DNA from: Eupeodes corollae
Lineage: Eukaryota; Arthropoda; Insecta; Diptera; Syrphidae
Direction: 5' to 3'
NCBI RefSeq assembly: GCF_945859685.1
Contig: NC_079147.1
Span: 310,742,485 to 310,806,484 of the forward strand
Length of the DNA stretch: 64,000 nt
Part shown: positions 36,801 through 51,800 of the stretch, one piece after another
Layout of the letters: the number at the start of each line of letters is the position of its first letter
Numbering within the stretch: position 1 is the stretch's first letter
The notes under the pieces: model-generated
The model's database searches: none
What the model was told of the DNA's origin: nothing
What the model saw: the letters and a program-made list of their open reading frames with translations, nothing else
Position numbers and translations under genes: made by a program

Positions 36801-39800
36801 TATTTTGTATCTAATTGTAGCAAATTAAATGCTCTACAAAATGCAACAAAAGGTATTAATCAAGTTTTGTAACACAAATTTCATACATTTTTTGTCTGCA
36901 TAGTTTTTCTTCTGTAAATAAATCTAATCGCTTTGCGCTGAGTACAAACAAAACAAATTTGTCTGTCTAAGATCCGATATTGCTATCATCGCAATGAAAG
37001 AAAAAATTCATTTTAGGATATAAAGAAAAATCTTGAAATAAACCCATACATATTCAGAAATCGTTCCGGTCTTACTGTTCTGCTGCGTCGGCCAAAAATG
37101 TGTCTTGGGTTTGACTTTGCAAACCGGAAGTAAATTGGTCACTCAATAATAAACGTATTGAAGTAGTACAAGAGTTCAAATATCTTGGAGTTTTGTTTAC
37201 GCATAATTTAAATTTGTCTAAGCCTGTGAAACAGAAAAGCAAAGAAGCTAAAATTGCGTTAAGCTTATTATGGCTAAAGTTTTTTGTCGGGTTTATCGGG
37301 TCTTTCAAGCAACTGTCTACACTTGTATGTGCTATGGTGCTGAAGTTTTTTTATACTTGGCTCTCGAGGAGTTTGAAGCAATTCAAAGACATTTTTTCAA
37401 ACCCTTGATTAGATTACCAAATTCAACACCAAATTATGCTATTTACGTGAAGTCTGGAGTAACGCCAATATATTCTCAAAACCTCAAAATGAACTCGGAA
37501 GAGTGATGAAGAGGGATGAAAGAAGTCTTCATAAAACCATCTTGCTAAGACTACTGCAATCTAATGACACCCCTTTCAAAGAATGGAGTCAGCTAGCTAC
37601 CTTACATGAAGCTAACTTAACTTTATTGGAATCAAATGCAGATGAATGGAGCTCTATGTTTGCAAATGTTACTGCTAAAATTGATAAAAGAAATTACAAT
37701 CAGCATCTCTTTAAAGCACCGTCAATATCCTCCAGGAACACCTATAGGAACCTTAATCACCAATTACCACCAGAAGCTAACTATTTCAATAATGAATTAT
37801 CGACCGAGCACAAGTTGAAATTTTAAATCTTAACTATGTGCCTCATCGAGCTGATCTTCCACAAATTTGTAACTTATGTAAGAGAAGAGAAATAGAATAG
37901 ATATACACCACTTGATTCCGGTAAGCCCGATATTACAGGAAATTCGTCGATTTTATGAGACATTTAAATGAGAGCCATCTCACTGTTAACAGACTACATG
38001 GGATATTAAATGGTTCGCTAGGATGTTCCACCCTATATAATTTCTGTAAGCACGCCCTACATTTCCAAAATAGTTTCCCATCGTATAAATTTCAATCATT
38101 CGGCCAGTTACCATTATTTAAAACTTTTTAATTTTGTGTTTCAAATCACTTTAAAATTGATCTTTTTTATGTTCCAAATCATATTAAAATTAATATTATT
38201 TTTGTGTTTAAAATCATACCAAAATTATTAATTTTTACTTATCAAGTTTTTTCTATTGCTTAGCTATTTTATTTTAGTATACGAATGCAACCAAATTGTT
38301 GTATTATTATTATTGTTTTTTTTTCAAATTTTTAACATTTTAAAATTATAAATTAATTATTTAGTCCAATAATTTTACTTTTAATATTTTACTTTTATTA
38401 TGAAATGTCAAATCAGGCAGACGATAGAATTGCCATCCTTATCCTTATTCTTAATTAAGAATTATTGTTAAACTTAAATAAGAAAAAATAAATTATTTAT
38501 CTATCATCTATCTAAAATGCAAAAACTGTTTAATTCCTTCCTCTCTGCGTTTATCTTATAGAACGACTGGCTTTACATAATTTCCAAAATAAAATCTTAT
38601 GCAGGTTGTTTGCAAATATGTATATTTTTAATTTAAAAGAAAAGGAAGAAAAACTACAACATTACTCACCGCATCTTGCTCATATTCCGAGCGTGGTAAT
38701 TGCGTTTCACTGCCTCTCCTCGATCGAGCTTCATCACAGTTGTATTCCTGTCAAATTTTGAAGATACTTTCGAATTATAAAGTCCTTGTAACTTATTAGA
38801 AGTGAGATTTTTACAACAGAAATTTTCTTTCACGAAACCGAAACAAGAAAGCAACAGGGTCATAATTAAGACAAAAAATAAACCAATAGGTACAAAGAAC
38901 AAAATTATTAATCAGAAACCAAAAACATTGAAAACAAAATTGCATCAATCAATGCCCTCTTTTAGCTTTTAGAATTTTCCGGATTTAAGAACACTAAGAA
39001 AGTATTTTTGTACGATTAGGATAGAAAAGAATAAACAAGATAGACAGAAAGAAGTATATATAATGTTATAGCCGATTTAAGAATTCAAGGATTCAAGGAT
39101 TGTGCCGAAATCAGTTCTCTTTTTTTTATGTTAATTGCAAGATTGTGTGATCGTCGAATGTCAATTTTATCAAGTTGTTTGTTTTGTTTTTCTTATTCGG
39201 ATATTTTTATTTGAACCTGATACATTTAATTTTAAGGGTGATAAGAATTTTATGTATGTATGTTTTAAAAATAGAGGCTTGTAAGGGGGTTGCTAGTTAT
39301 GTACAGATTTGAAAATATTGCATTCACCTTATCATTGTTCTCGTCGCAACTATTTTTAATCTGTCCTCGAACATTCTTAGTCGGCGTGTTAGTCCCGATT
39401 GATTTAGTGGGTGTCAATCGCAACTGTGATCCTCCCAAATGGCGCAGTGATGAATGATGGTGATAATGTGAGCGGTGTAGAATGGGTCCTGCTGATAACG
39501 GTCGATATGGCAGTGGATATGCGGGTCTAATGAGTTTGAATTGCATGTAATTTCACAACGGATTATCGTTATGAGAGTTGCAGAAATGTTGCGATATTCA
39601 AAAAAAAGTAAGTTAAAGCAATCTTGAATACAAATCAAAGATTTAAAAAGAAGGTACCGATGCTTAATGTCCGAAACCGTCATTCCGAGACCCGAGTCCG
39701 ATGATGGACTTCGCCCGGTTGCTGCTATTATTTCCAAATCCACGTCAGTTACCTGAAGATGATATTACAATGCGACAAGCACGAAGTATTTAACATTAGG

Positions 39801-42800
39801 CTGGTTTTACTTTTGTTTGTAAAACAAAAACTGTTTTTGTCGTTTATCCTGTTATTTTTTACAAATTGTGAGAAGTTTTTGCGTGTGACTAACAAAAAAA
39901 TATATCGTGTGGACTAAATGGTGCAAAACTAAGAAAATGTGTAGTTTGTGTTTCATATAAAAATATAGGTGATATTTGATTTCGTCAATTATTAATGCTT
40001 CAAATTGTCTATTGGTGTGTATAATCCTTTGAAAAAGTGCAATGTTGTACCTACTGATAAATGTTCTTAAATATTCAAATTTTTGTTGATAGGTAAAATA
40101 AATGAGACAGCTTAAAAAGCTGCTAAGACCATAGAATATACTTCATGAACTGATTGTTATTTCCCGAAAAATACCACCCTTAAATAAGGTTTAGGGTTGA
40201 AGATAGACAATGAAAATGTTCTAATGTTATTGTTAAAATTTTCTTCGAAACTTAGCTTCAAATTATTTATTTTTAAGTTAATGTGTACCTTTTGCGTTAT
40301 ATTTTCATTTCAGTCACAGCGCAATCTTTTGATAAATAATTTTGTTAAACTAATTCGAAATTTATTCGGCACGTGATTTATAAGAAACGATATTTTTTAA
40401 TTCAATTGTTTATGGTTTATGCTATTATACTTTTTTATAAATACTTTGGTCTTACACAAAATGTTAAAAACTTGTGTAAATCTGCTGGGAGTCTTAATCA
40501 ATTTGGTAAAAATAGAAAATATCTATGTAAGTTATTTTAAAACCGATAAACTATGTTGAATATGTTTTCTAAGCTAATCAAGCACAAGCTCCATCAAATT
40601 TAAATACTATAGTACATATCCCTTTAGTTACGTTACTGATGATGTCTTGCATATGAAGCTGGATATCGCATCATTTTTGTTTTTTTTGTGTGTTCATAGT
40701 TGCAGAAAACTATTGCTGATATTAAAAAATTTAAGTGTTTGAAATTTCCCAATATTCCGCTTCATTTTCGCTTGGCCAACAAAGTATATTGTGTGACCGA
40801 GAATCGATAATTCAAAATCTACCACCTACATATATTGAACCCATAAATTGAATTCAATAAAATATTTAATAACAATCGGCTTTTTACATTGAAACAAAAA
40901 ACTTTAAATGTACTTAAATTGCAAAGACAATTCTCGGCTGTGATTTTTTCGTCATTAAAAAGGATTTGTTTAACGTTACGTTTACCCTAAATCATGTTAT
41001 ATGGATAAAAGTTCTTCAAAAGTAATTTTTATATCCTGAGATAAAAAAGAAGAAATAAAACAAAATTGTGCTATAAAACGTGCATTAAGTGGGAATATTG
41101 ATCAAAAATCTATAAACAAAAACAAACATTCGTTTAAAATTCTCAGAAGCACTTTTATTATGTTTTTAATTCAAAAGTAAATATATAATATCATAAAGGT
41201 ACATTCAAATATGTACACAACAAAAATGAAAATAATATTTTAAAATAAAACTATAACTGTAACTTATAGATTATGAATATGAATAATTATTTTTGCTGAT
41301 TTAGATTTGTGGGTTTTTATTAACAATTTTCTTGTGTTTGAATTAATCATCATTTTAACAAATAAGCTGCTGCTAACATTTCATAGGCTTAACAAACAAA
41401 ATTTCAAAGTCCTTAAGTCTTTTATCAAACATTGTTTGCAATTTAATTTACATGTTGCTTTGGGATTTTAGTTTTTTTTTGGGTTGATTCATGAAATTAG
41501 TCAAAACTTAGTTTTCAGTGTGGTAAGGTAGTGTGAACTGCAGTTCAAACAAAAGAAGCGGGAAATGAGATAAATGAAAAATTCGATCTAAAACGTCTTA
41601 TTCAGCTTTGTTACCAAATACATTCAAGGTGGAAATTGTCATATAATTTTGCATTACGACCAGTTTTCGTGATACTGTTTTTTTATTTGTTATGTAAATA
41701 TCAACTTTGTTCTTTTATAGTATTTCTCTTTTTTATCTTTTTTTCGTATGTTTGCTTACTTTTCAAACATTTTCAGCCTTTTTTCTTTCAACTATAATTC
41801 ACACTGTTTTATCGTTGTTTTATGTTTTTAAGGCGTCTAAAAATAATCCAATCGATATTTTCGTGATTATATGTAAAGAATTGAATTTTAAAAATTAATA
41901 AAATGAGACGTCTGGCACTTATATTTTTCTAGTTCTAATATATTTTTCTACATTTCTGTAATATGGAGTTTTGTTCTAATATCTTAGTATATCGCAATGT
42001 TTAAACCAATTTTCTAAAATTTAAAAAAAAATCCTTTTTTCAATACCTCACCATATTAAGGTGCTGATTCCTAAAATCCTATACTCACACATTTTTGGCC
42101 ATATAAAAACACCCAAAATTTTATGTCGACTTTTGTACTAATCGGAGTATAATTCTATTATTATTGAGCTAATAAAATTAATATTTGTGGAAACTGGAAA
42201 GAAGAATCGAACTTTGATTTCTTAGAAGACAAAATAATTTGTTGGGATTTTAAAATATCACTATTACGGCCTTATATTCTATTATTGAAAAAATAATAAT
42301 AATGACAAGAATTGATTTACTAGATGTAATACACAATTCACTCATGTACATTTAGGTAATAATTGTTTTTTTCTTTTTAACACTTTAAAAACAAACGCTA
42401 CATTTTTCAACGAAAGTTAATCGTACCTTCCATCTTTTGTCTTAAACTCGCGCAATATGTTGGTCCATATTTAAATATAACTTAAAAGCCAAAAACTTAA
42501 TCATAGTTCAAAATGTAACAAAGTATTTAATAGAAAGTTTGCATACAACTATTTAAAAGCTTGTATTCAACTTTGTAAGAACTCAAAATTTAGCGAATTC
42601 GTGTAATTGGCGTGTTTAACTGCTGAATGAAATGTTTAAACATCATTCCGAATTTAACTTCAATTAAATACATGTAAATTTCTGAAATATTTTGTGAGAC
42701 TTAATAGTAGTTTGATAAATTCTAACTCATTAAATACCAAGTTTATAAAAAAGCGAAACCCGAGAGTATATTATGTGAAAAGAAAATTGACATTCGATGT

Positions 42801-45800
42801 TCTTATCCGGATATTATTTCTTATGTATGTAAAAAATCAATATTTTTCTAGGTATTAAGAAAACAACATATTTTTACTATATTCTTTGAAATTTATTGTC
42901 TGATACCGATTGAAATTGTTTAACATTTTCGATGCAATGTATGCATGCACACACAAAAAAATTGTTTGATATTAAACAAACAATAGTATCGTATTTTATA
43001 CAACATAATATTATTTTATTTTTTAATTATTTATTTATGTTTGTTTTGAGTTAAGAAGATTTACTTTAAAACAAAAATGTAACCAATTAAACAAAATATT
43101 TTTAACTCGACATTCGAAATTAACTATACACAATTAAAATTTTTCTTGGATAGTTCAATTCTACACACTCTAAGGACATATATATATATATATAAATAAA
43201 TTTAAAAATTTAAAACTATAGCTAAGACAAAAATGAAGTCTACCAAGGCGATTCATTGAAATAATAATCACATTCATAGCTAGGGTAATAGTCATAGTAG
43301 CTTACCGGCAAATCGCGCATTGGATCTCCTTTTCGCTAAAATTATATAGAAATTATGGTTGGTGAATAAAAAATGAAATGATACATAAAATTATTTGAAT
43401 TGCAGTTATGTGAAGTGAATGTTTATATGAATTGAATGTGTATGACCCACGCATGATTCTATATTTCAAAAATGTATTCCAACTATTTGTTTCTTGTACC
43501 TTTATTTATAACATACGATATGTTAATGTTATGATAAAAATCCATACATTTTACTACACTTTATTATGTACATACATAGGCAAAGTTCCCTGTTGTAGGA
43601 TTTTAATAGCAAAAGAAAGCAATAAAGCGATACAATAATGTGATGTATAAATGTATAGGATATATTAAACGTTTCTGCGCAAAAACCAATAGATTAATGC
43701 CTGATTCCAACCAAATTTTAAATGGTGAAAGTTTCACTTAAACAGTGGAGGAACTAATTGGCGTTTCCGTATTTATTACCCATATCTGCTAATAACTTTT
43801 ACCAATTCTACGTATGTATACCTCGAATCTTCAAAACTGTAGTTTTTGAAGTTTGTAAAGCAACATCATATGATTTCTCTTCGTGAAACACAACATTGGG
43901 CACATTCACAAACCTAGTGGCTACGTAGGTAAAATTCAACCAGGTTTGTGAATGCAAAACTACACTACAAAGCTGGTCAATCTGGAACTGTCATATTGTT
44001 GACAAATGCAAATATATAAAATAAGAAACATTTCTAATTTGATAACTTTAACTTATCTTTTGTGTTTTTAAATTCAATAAAATCAAAATTTGAGACACAA
44101 TTTGAATGATTTATATATGTATTTAAATACTGAACAATTTATTTCATTTTGAATTTGTGTCTTTACCGAGCAGCTGATTCTGAAACGTCAGAATCATTCT
44201 CCACTTAAAGTGGAGTGCCTGGAGCATTCAGAACTGTAAAACCTATGATTAGAGTTATAGTGAATGAATTAAACCTATGATTAGAGTTATAGTGAATGAA
44301 TTAATATGAACGATGTGGGATATTGTTTTTTAAACTATAAATTGCAAACCCAAAATTTTTTTGTGCACTGAATTTTTTCATTGTTTTAACAAATTATTAT
44401 AAAAAATTAATGTTGACCATATATTTTCACTCTAAACAGTAATTTTTTAACTTCCCATAGGAAGTTATTGTAATGGGTCCGATTTGTCGAATTGAAAATT
44501 TTGACATTTCACGACTTTTCAAGGTTCCTAGAGTCGAAATAAAAGATTTTTAGAAAGATGTCTGTGCTTGCGTGTGTACGTCTGCATGTCAGTTCGTCAG
44601 TACGTCCGTACGTTCGCGACGTTTTTTTCGTCGTCCATAGCTCAAGAACCAGAAGAGATATCGACTTCAAAAAAATTTTGTTATACAGATAATAATGCAG
44701 AAAGTTACAAAAAGGGCTCTCAAGAAAAGAAAATTGCGTGGGTGGTTTTTTTTACCATAGCAGTTTAAAAAAAGGTGAACATTTTATCTCATGAACCAAT
44801 GACGCTAGAGACTTGAATTAAATTTTATATTATATATTTTAACGAGATACCAAACAAGTATATTTTTGTAAAAATCCAACTAACGGGTTTTTATAAAAAC
44901 AAAAAAGAAACTGAAGACAAAATTTTTCACCTCGAAAATCTTACGAATACAAAATAATTTTATCTCTAAAACAACTTTGTTGAACGAACAATAAAGTTTT
45001 CAACATCTGGTAAAATTTTGAGAAAAATCGAATTGACAGTTTTTTATAAAACATAAAAACTTAAAAAATCATTACTCAAAGTTGGTACAAACTGAATTTG
45101 TTGTCAACATTCAGTAAAATTTTGAGAAAATCGAATTCACAGTTTTTTTTACAAAAAATGCAAACCTAACAAAAAAAAAACATTACTAAAACTTGGTAGA
45201 CATGTGCCTATACGACTCAAATAGCTTTTAAAAATTAAAAATATAGTCTTAAAACTCTTTTTATTGCACAGAAAATATTGTTTTCGATATTAAGCAGTTT
45301 TTTTTTAATGTAACAGTCGGTTTTTTCATAAAAATATAGTCCTAAAACTTTTTTTATTGCACAGAAAATATTGTTTCCGATATTAAGCAGTTTTTTTTTT
45401 TAATGTAACAGTCGGTTTTTTCATAAAAAAAATAAAATCTTTAAAAACTAGTAGTAAGCAAACTAGTAGTAAGCATAAGCATAAAGCATTCAAAAAAATA
45501 AAATGACCTGACACGACACTCTTAAGTAGAAACGGGACGATACGATAGTTGAAAAGATTCTGGTAAGTCATAAGGAATCATTTTTTGCTTACTAAATTGT
45601 TGAGTTCTCATCTTTTTGCATTTATTGATAAAATTAGTTACTATATTTTTTTTTAAATATTCATAAAAAAAATTAACAAGATATGTTCTTTAAAAGCAGA
45701 CAAATAACATCAATTAGCAAAATATTATAATATTTCCAAAAACATCATAAACATTCATTGTTTAACATACCCAAGCCATATACAATGCATTTTAACAATT

Positions 45801-48800
45801 TAGATAAGTTGATCAATATTTTTAGTCAACTAAGCCAATTTAATATTTACAAAAGTGGAAACATGTTGAAAACATATTGGTAATAATCATGTTTTTAAAA
45901 CTGAAACATTGATTCTTGTTTTGAACTAAACGTTAAGGACATTCGTTTTTAGTAAACTAGTAAACAAAATTGGTGGGCCCTCTTTTTTATTGAAATGAGT
46001 TTTGTAAGTTCAATCTTTAAAGATTTTTTCAGTATTAAAGGTGTACATTTTATTTTGTCATTAACATAATCATTAATTTCGTTAAAATATCAGTCGAAGA
46101 TGGATTCGTTTGTATTTAGCAAAGTTGGGTTTTGTACTGAAAGTGTTTTTTATAGCCCAGCTGTTTAAAAAAATATTTTAACCAAATATTTAGTCGCTGT
46201 GTTCTATCTTTATAATACTAAAAGTATTCACAGTACACATTTTGGATTGTTTTTTTAAATTTACCAATACATGGTCCGAGACCAATAATACAAATACGAT
46301 CGCTCGATAAGTCATTCTCGTCTTGGCTATAAATGTCTCTGTCACAGTCAACAAATTTAAAGTTGATTATCGATTAAGCCAATTAAGCCACCCCAGAAAG
46401 CAAAATTACTTTTGTAAAATCGAGTCGGTTTAGAAAAAAGGTAATAATATTCCATAAAAAAGGTACTTGCATAAAAACGAAAACGATACTTCAGAAAAAT
46501 ATATTTTGGATGTAAAGTCCGGCTCTAAAACTCACTACAGTCACATTAATTATATTTATTTACAAAATTAAAGGAAAAGTAATAATTATAAGCATCGTTA
46601 AAACTAAGATTTTAATTAATTACATCTGAAAGTTACATAAAATATTGAATGGTCATAAGCCTTTTGTTTTTCCGATTATTTGGGATTGTGTATGTTAAAC
46701 TAACAAGTCACGAAAATATTTAAATGTTGTTAACCGCTTTGAAATGGGCTTCAAATTGAAGTTTCAATTCCAATTCTTGTAAACATTTATTGAGTTGAAT
46801 TGAGCTCTATTTTACCCGCTTCAAGCAACGAGCAACGAGGGTTCAAAATTACTGAAAATCCAGTTTTAATTGTCTCGTTAAAATATGAATTTGACTTAAA
46901 AAAACATGCGTAAAGGATACGCGGAGTGAAATATTATTTGTTTTTTGATTTGAAATGTATAAATCACCATGTGATCTCCTACTGAAGTCAAATTTTGACA
47001 AATTCGAGTCAATCACACACACATTTAACTTTTTTTTTAAATAGAAGTAAGTTTAAAAAAATAAAAATAAATTAATTCTTTCAAATGTTATCGTTGACAA
47101 CTTAAGCTTCAAATTCACCATTTTAAAATATATTTTAAACACAAATTCGGCGGAAGTTCATCATTTTTTAGTTTATACGAAGCTAAATGAGCCCTGACAT
47201 TACAGAACTTTAAAGCAATTTAAATAAATTTCTTGATTATAATAACGATGCCCAAATAGTTAACAATGAATACAACAACATTTATACATATTACATATAC
47301 ATATGTAACTATTTCGGTTTGGTTTTTTAAGATCAAATACTGAATCTGTTTTGAAAATAATTTACCAAATTTGACAGTACCTGCGGATAAGTTAAAACGT
47401 AAACGTTTGATATGTGCGTAGTGCAAAATTGGGTAGTATGCTGATTGTAGCGGTACAGCTTTTTGGGAAATAAACAACGAAAAATAAATAAATTTAATTT
47501 AAATGAAAATAGGTGTATAATTATGGATCGCGATGGGATAACTGAATGCTCATGACGGCGGTAACGTTCATGGTTTGTAAGAGAAAACTTAATCATCTTA
47601 CCCTATGTCTCTCAACGGTGTAAGGATCGCGTTCCCTTCTGTATACAAGTTCATCGTATCTAATGCGGTCTTCAGGAAACACCAGCTCACGAATTTCCGT
47701 AACTAAAGAGTGCTAAAATTATATAAATTTAAATAAGAACTCGGTTATAATATTAATAACAATTAAAAACAATAAAATCAGCACTTACTTTTTCATATGT
47801 GTCTAGCATTTCTAATAAGACGGCAACAAAGGCATCTATGGTCATTGCTCGCGCACCATATTCGCTTATATAGTACGACAGACTTGCAAACTGATGTCTA
47901 GGCAGTAGCGAGCGTGCTTTTTCCTCCACCATTACAGAAATCTGTCCTTTTCTTCGAGCTCTGTAAATTTCAATCTATGTAGTAGTAACCAAACACTTTT
48001 AAACAGTAACAGTATACCTTGTCCCAGTTGGACTATAGGCGTCCCAAGGCTCTAACTCTATCGATGTACATGAGTGTGGAACTTTACCAACGTCACGTAT
48101 CACTAATGACATTCTTTTATGGTACTTAAGTTGGCTGACAGCTTCATCGTGAGTAACATCTAGAAACGATTGCCCGTTTACTTCCAAAATTTCGTCCCCA
48201 ACCATAAGCCCGGAACGGTCAGCGACGCTTTCTTTATCGACTCCAGTGATAAATATACCAAGACCGTATTCCACACCACCCCTTATCATGAGTCCCAATG
48301 ACTGCCCCGGTTCAATTAGTAATTCCACCCGTCGAATTCTATGATTAAAAGTTCTTTAAAAAATACTCAATATTTTTATTTGTAAATTTACGCATACCTA
48401 TCTCTGCGATCACTTCGACGTCCTCCGTACTCCATGGGTGGAGAAGCGGGTCGTCCTTGTCTATCCATCCAGGAACATGTTTGTCGAAATGGTGGAGAAC
48501 CAGGACCACCTAGAGATCCGGAAAACGGTGGTGGCTGTTGTACTACTGATGATGATTGTGACTGCTGCAGCAAAGGAGCTGTTGAAGCGTACGTTGGATC
48601 ACGTGAAGGTGGTCCAAAGCCGTGGAGTGGTGCAGCTGAGTTAAGTGCAGGTGGTGCTCGAACTGTCATGCTGATTTGGCGTGACGATTTCAATATCTGC
48701 ACACATCTCTGCATTAAGAAAAAATGTAGCAATAGAAGAGGCGCGGAAGAAGACGAGGAAATAATAACACAACTTGAATAATAAAAACTAAAACGCATTT

Positions 48801-51800
48801 AAAAAATAAAAATTAATACAAATAAAATATTTCCTAATTTCCATTTTATTGGCCTCTATTCAGACGGTTACTTAACATACTTTATGGATGGATCTTCTAT
48901 CATTTACGAAGTTCAAACATTTTCTACGAAAGATCTTTAATTTTTTTAATACCGGATATAGATAGTTTGAACTTCTTATGTTTATATAAAAGTTCTGTTG
49001 TTAAATCTTAATTTTTAATTTGTGTATTAATATTTTTCATTAAGAATTCTTTAAAAAAAATCAAAGCTAACCAAAATAAAAAAATGCATACGAACAATAT
49101 ATAGAAAATATTTTTTAAATAAGAGTTTAGATTATAATCAGATTAGTATTTAGTAAATAGTTGAATATAACTTTAAACAACTATGGTTTAAATTTACACT
49201 GCAAATCGATCTTTACAACATTTTAATAAAAGGCTTAACTCTTTTTTGCATAGCAAATATATGTTATGTCATTATATCATTTTAATAAAAGAAGACTTGT
49301 AATATTTTGAATACTTTTTTTCGTATTTTCCTTCGATTTTCCTCTTAACTATTTAATATATTTTTTTCCTCCCTAGATAATGTTTAGATATAATTATCAC
49401 ATCTCTGAATTGTAAAATGAGCGATCATACACTTTTTTTAAAATACTTTTTACGTAATAAAGAAACTAACTAATGAAAGACTTGCGAGATAATAGCAATG
49501 TAAGATAAGTTTGTAAACAAAATTAAGTTAACATAATTCCTATTAAAATTTGTTTTAATTTTGAATTCGAATTTTATTTGAATGCTGCGGACATATGCAT
49601 TTTATTCATAATAGTAAACCTTTAAAGTGTAGGACAAAAAAAGAAAAGCATGAATTTAATAAATCCTCTAAATGATGTTTAAGAAATAAAGTAGCGAGTT
49701 TCAAAAACTATAGTTCTGAAACTCAATTTCTCCAAAAGCATTAACGTCCACAAATAATTAATCGGTGTTAATGTCGGTGGAAACATTTGTAAATTGATCA
49801 CATTTAATTCAGAGTCAATTTTAAAATATTTTGACTTATAAAGTACCTACTTTAGACTAACCAAATTTTACAAAATAAGTATTTAAATAAAATTAACTTT
49901 AAAAGGTTTATAATCAGAAAATCATATTAGTAGGAACATACATTTTTCGACTACAAACAAATTAACAGATAAAAGAAAGAATAATAAAATATAAAAACAA
50001 TTAGTCTTTGACTTAACACATTATGAAATATTTTCAGTTATAAAAATGATGAAAAATGAGTCTGCGTAAAAGATGTTCTTTTAAACTGCATGAGAACTGT
50101 CCTTAGTTGTTAATTAAAGTTTGATACTTGAGAATGTCAAACTACATATATTGGCACAAATTGGAGCATTGTACTGTCAAAAGGTTTTGGATTTTCATTT
50201 GCTTGTTTTTTTTACCAACTGTCTATGTCATGCCAAAGTTAAGTTAGCCGCCAGTCAAGCTTTTTACTCCATCAACTCGGACATTTCATATAAAGCTTAT
50301 AGAACTTGCTCTGAGCTAGGTCAGATTAAAAAGCGGAAGACAACATGAGCGCTTTGATGTGTCTAAACTAAAAAACGAACACATATGTGTCAGTTCTCTA
50401 ATCTGAGTTTAAATAGGAAAACGCCTAGGGTGTGCCAAAACATCTTGAATCTTTTAACGCCAAAACAACGCGTCCAAATGGTGGAAAATTGCTTTAAAAA
50501 AAAATACAGTGTGCGGAGTTCATAGGCATTTTGTCATTTGTCAATATTTCTGTCTGGTTTTAGTATTTAAAATTCTCAAGCCCTTAAAGAACACCTGATA
50601 CACTGAAAAAGAGTTCCATTAATATAATTTACATGTTTCTTTGAATTAAATAAACATCTATTTATGTACATAGATTTTAACAAAAAAACACATATGTAAA
50701 TATTTCTGGAATGTCAAATAATGAAATTGCGATATTATGGTTTTCACATTTATTATGATTTTTTATTGAAAACAGGGAAAATGTAAAATTGAACTCTAAG
50801 GAACCTTTTTTATAACTCTTGTTTGTGGAATAATAAAATGAAATTAAATGGATGATTATGAGCTTTAAAAAATTCATAAAACTAAATAAATGAAATGATA
50901 AACAGCAAATAAGAACAAATATATAAATTAATATGGTACATACTTTAAGGGCTTCGTCGTGACTGATTGAAGTGAAAGGCGTTCCATTCACCTCTAGGAT
51001 AGTATCACCTGGACGTAAGCCCGCTCTTTCGGCAACAGAGTTTTCTTCTATTCTAGAGATATAAACGCCAAGACCTATAAAAAAATTAATATCAGTTTAT
51101 TAACTCTAGAACTAATAAGAGTTATTAGGTAATGTGCAGCAATAGGTTTCAAATGATTTTTTTCATGTGTAAAGCATTTAAGTATAATGACAACGTTAAC
51201 GTCTAGATTTCTTGTCTTTCTTAAATTGCAATCAATAAATATACATATATACCATTTTTTAATATCTTTAAAGCACGGATAAAAGTACGTATTCTGTTCT
51301 CATTCTGCAGCGTCTTGTGATTTTTCGTATTACAATGGCATTTTAGCCATAAATACCATCATATCTATAAAACTACTTGACAATCAAAAGAGCCATACGT
51401 TCACAATGTATTATAAGTAGTGTACAAAGTGCCACCCTATAATGCTCAAAGCCGAGCATAAATCAATAATGGAATATTTGGTAGGGATAAATTCGCCCCT
51501 AATCTGCAATAGCATATTTGAATTGTGATATACTAAAGTACGAACGAATCAGATGGGCAGTTTTTATATACCTACTCGTATTAAGTTTTAATTATAAACA
51601 TTTTTATTTTCCTTATTTATTTATTATTTTGAAAACTTCTTCGCAAGTCCAAGTTACAAGAACACAGCTCCATTCTGTTATCCGATTCGATCGAATTATT
51701 TCATTCACATGAATGTCTCTGATAAATTTGGCTGCGATTCTTACTTTAAATCTTCTATGTTTTGAACTCTTATATAATTTGAAATGCTTACATTTTTATT

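Noticed and set aside
48434..48781. 115-codon plus ORF
   Set aside because: Antisense shadow of the coding exon for the PDZ1-PDZ2 linker.
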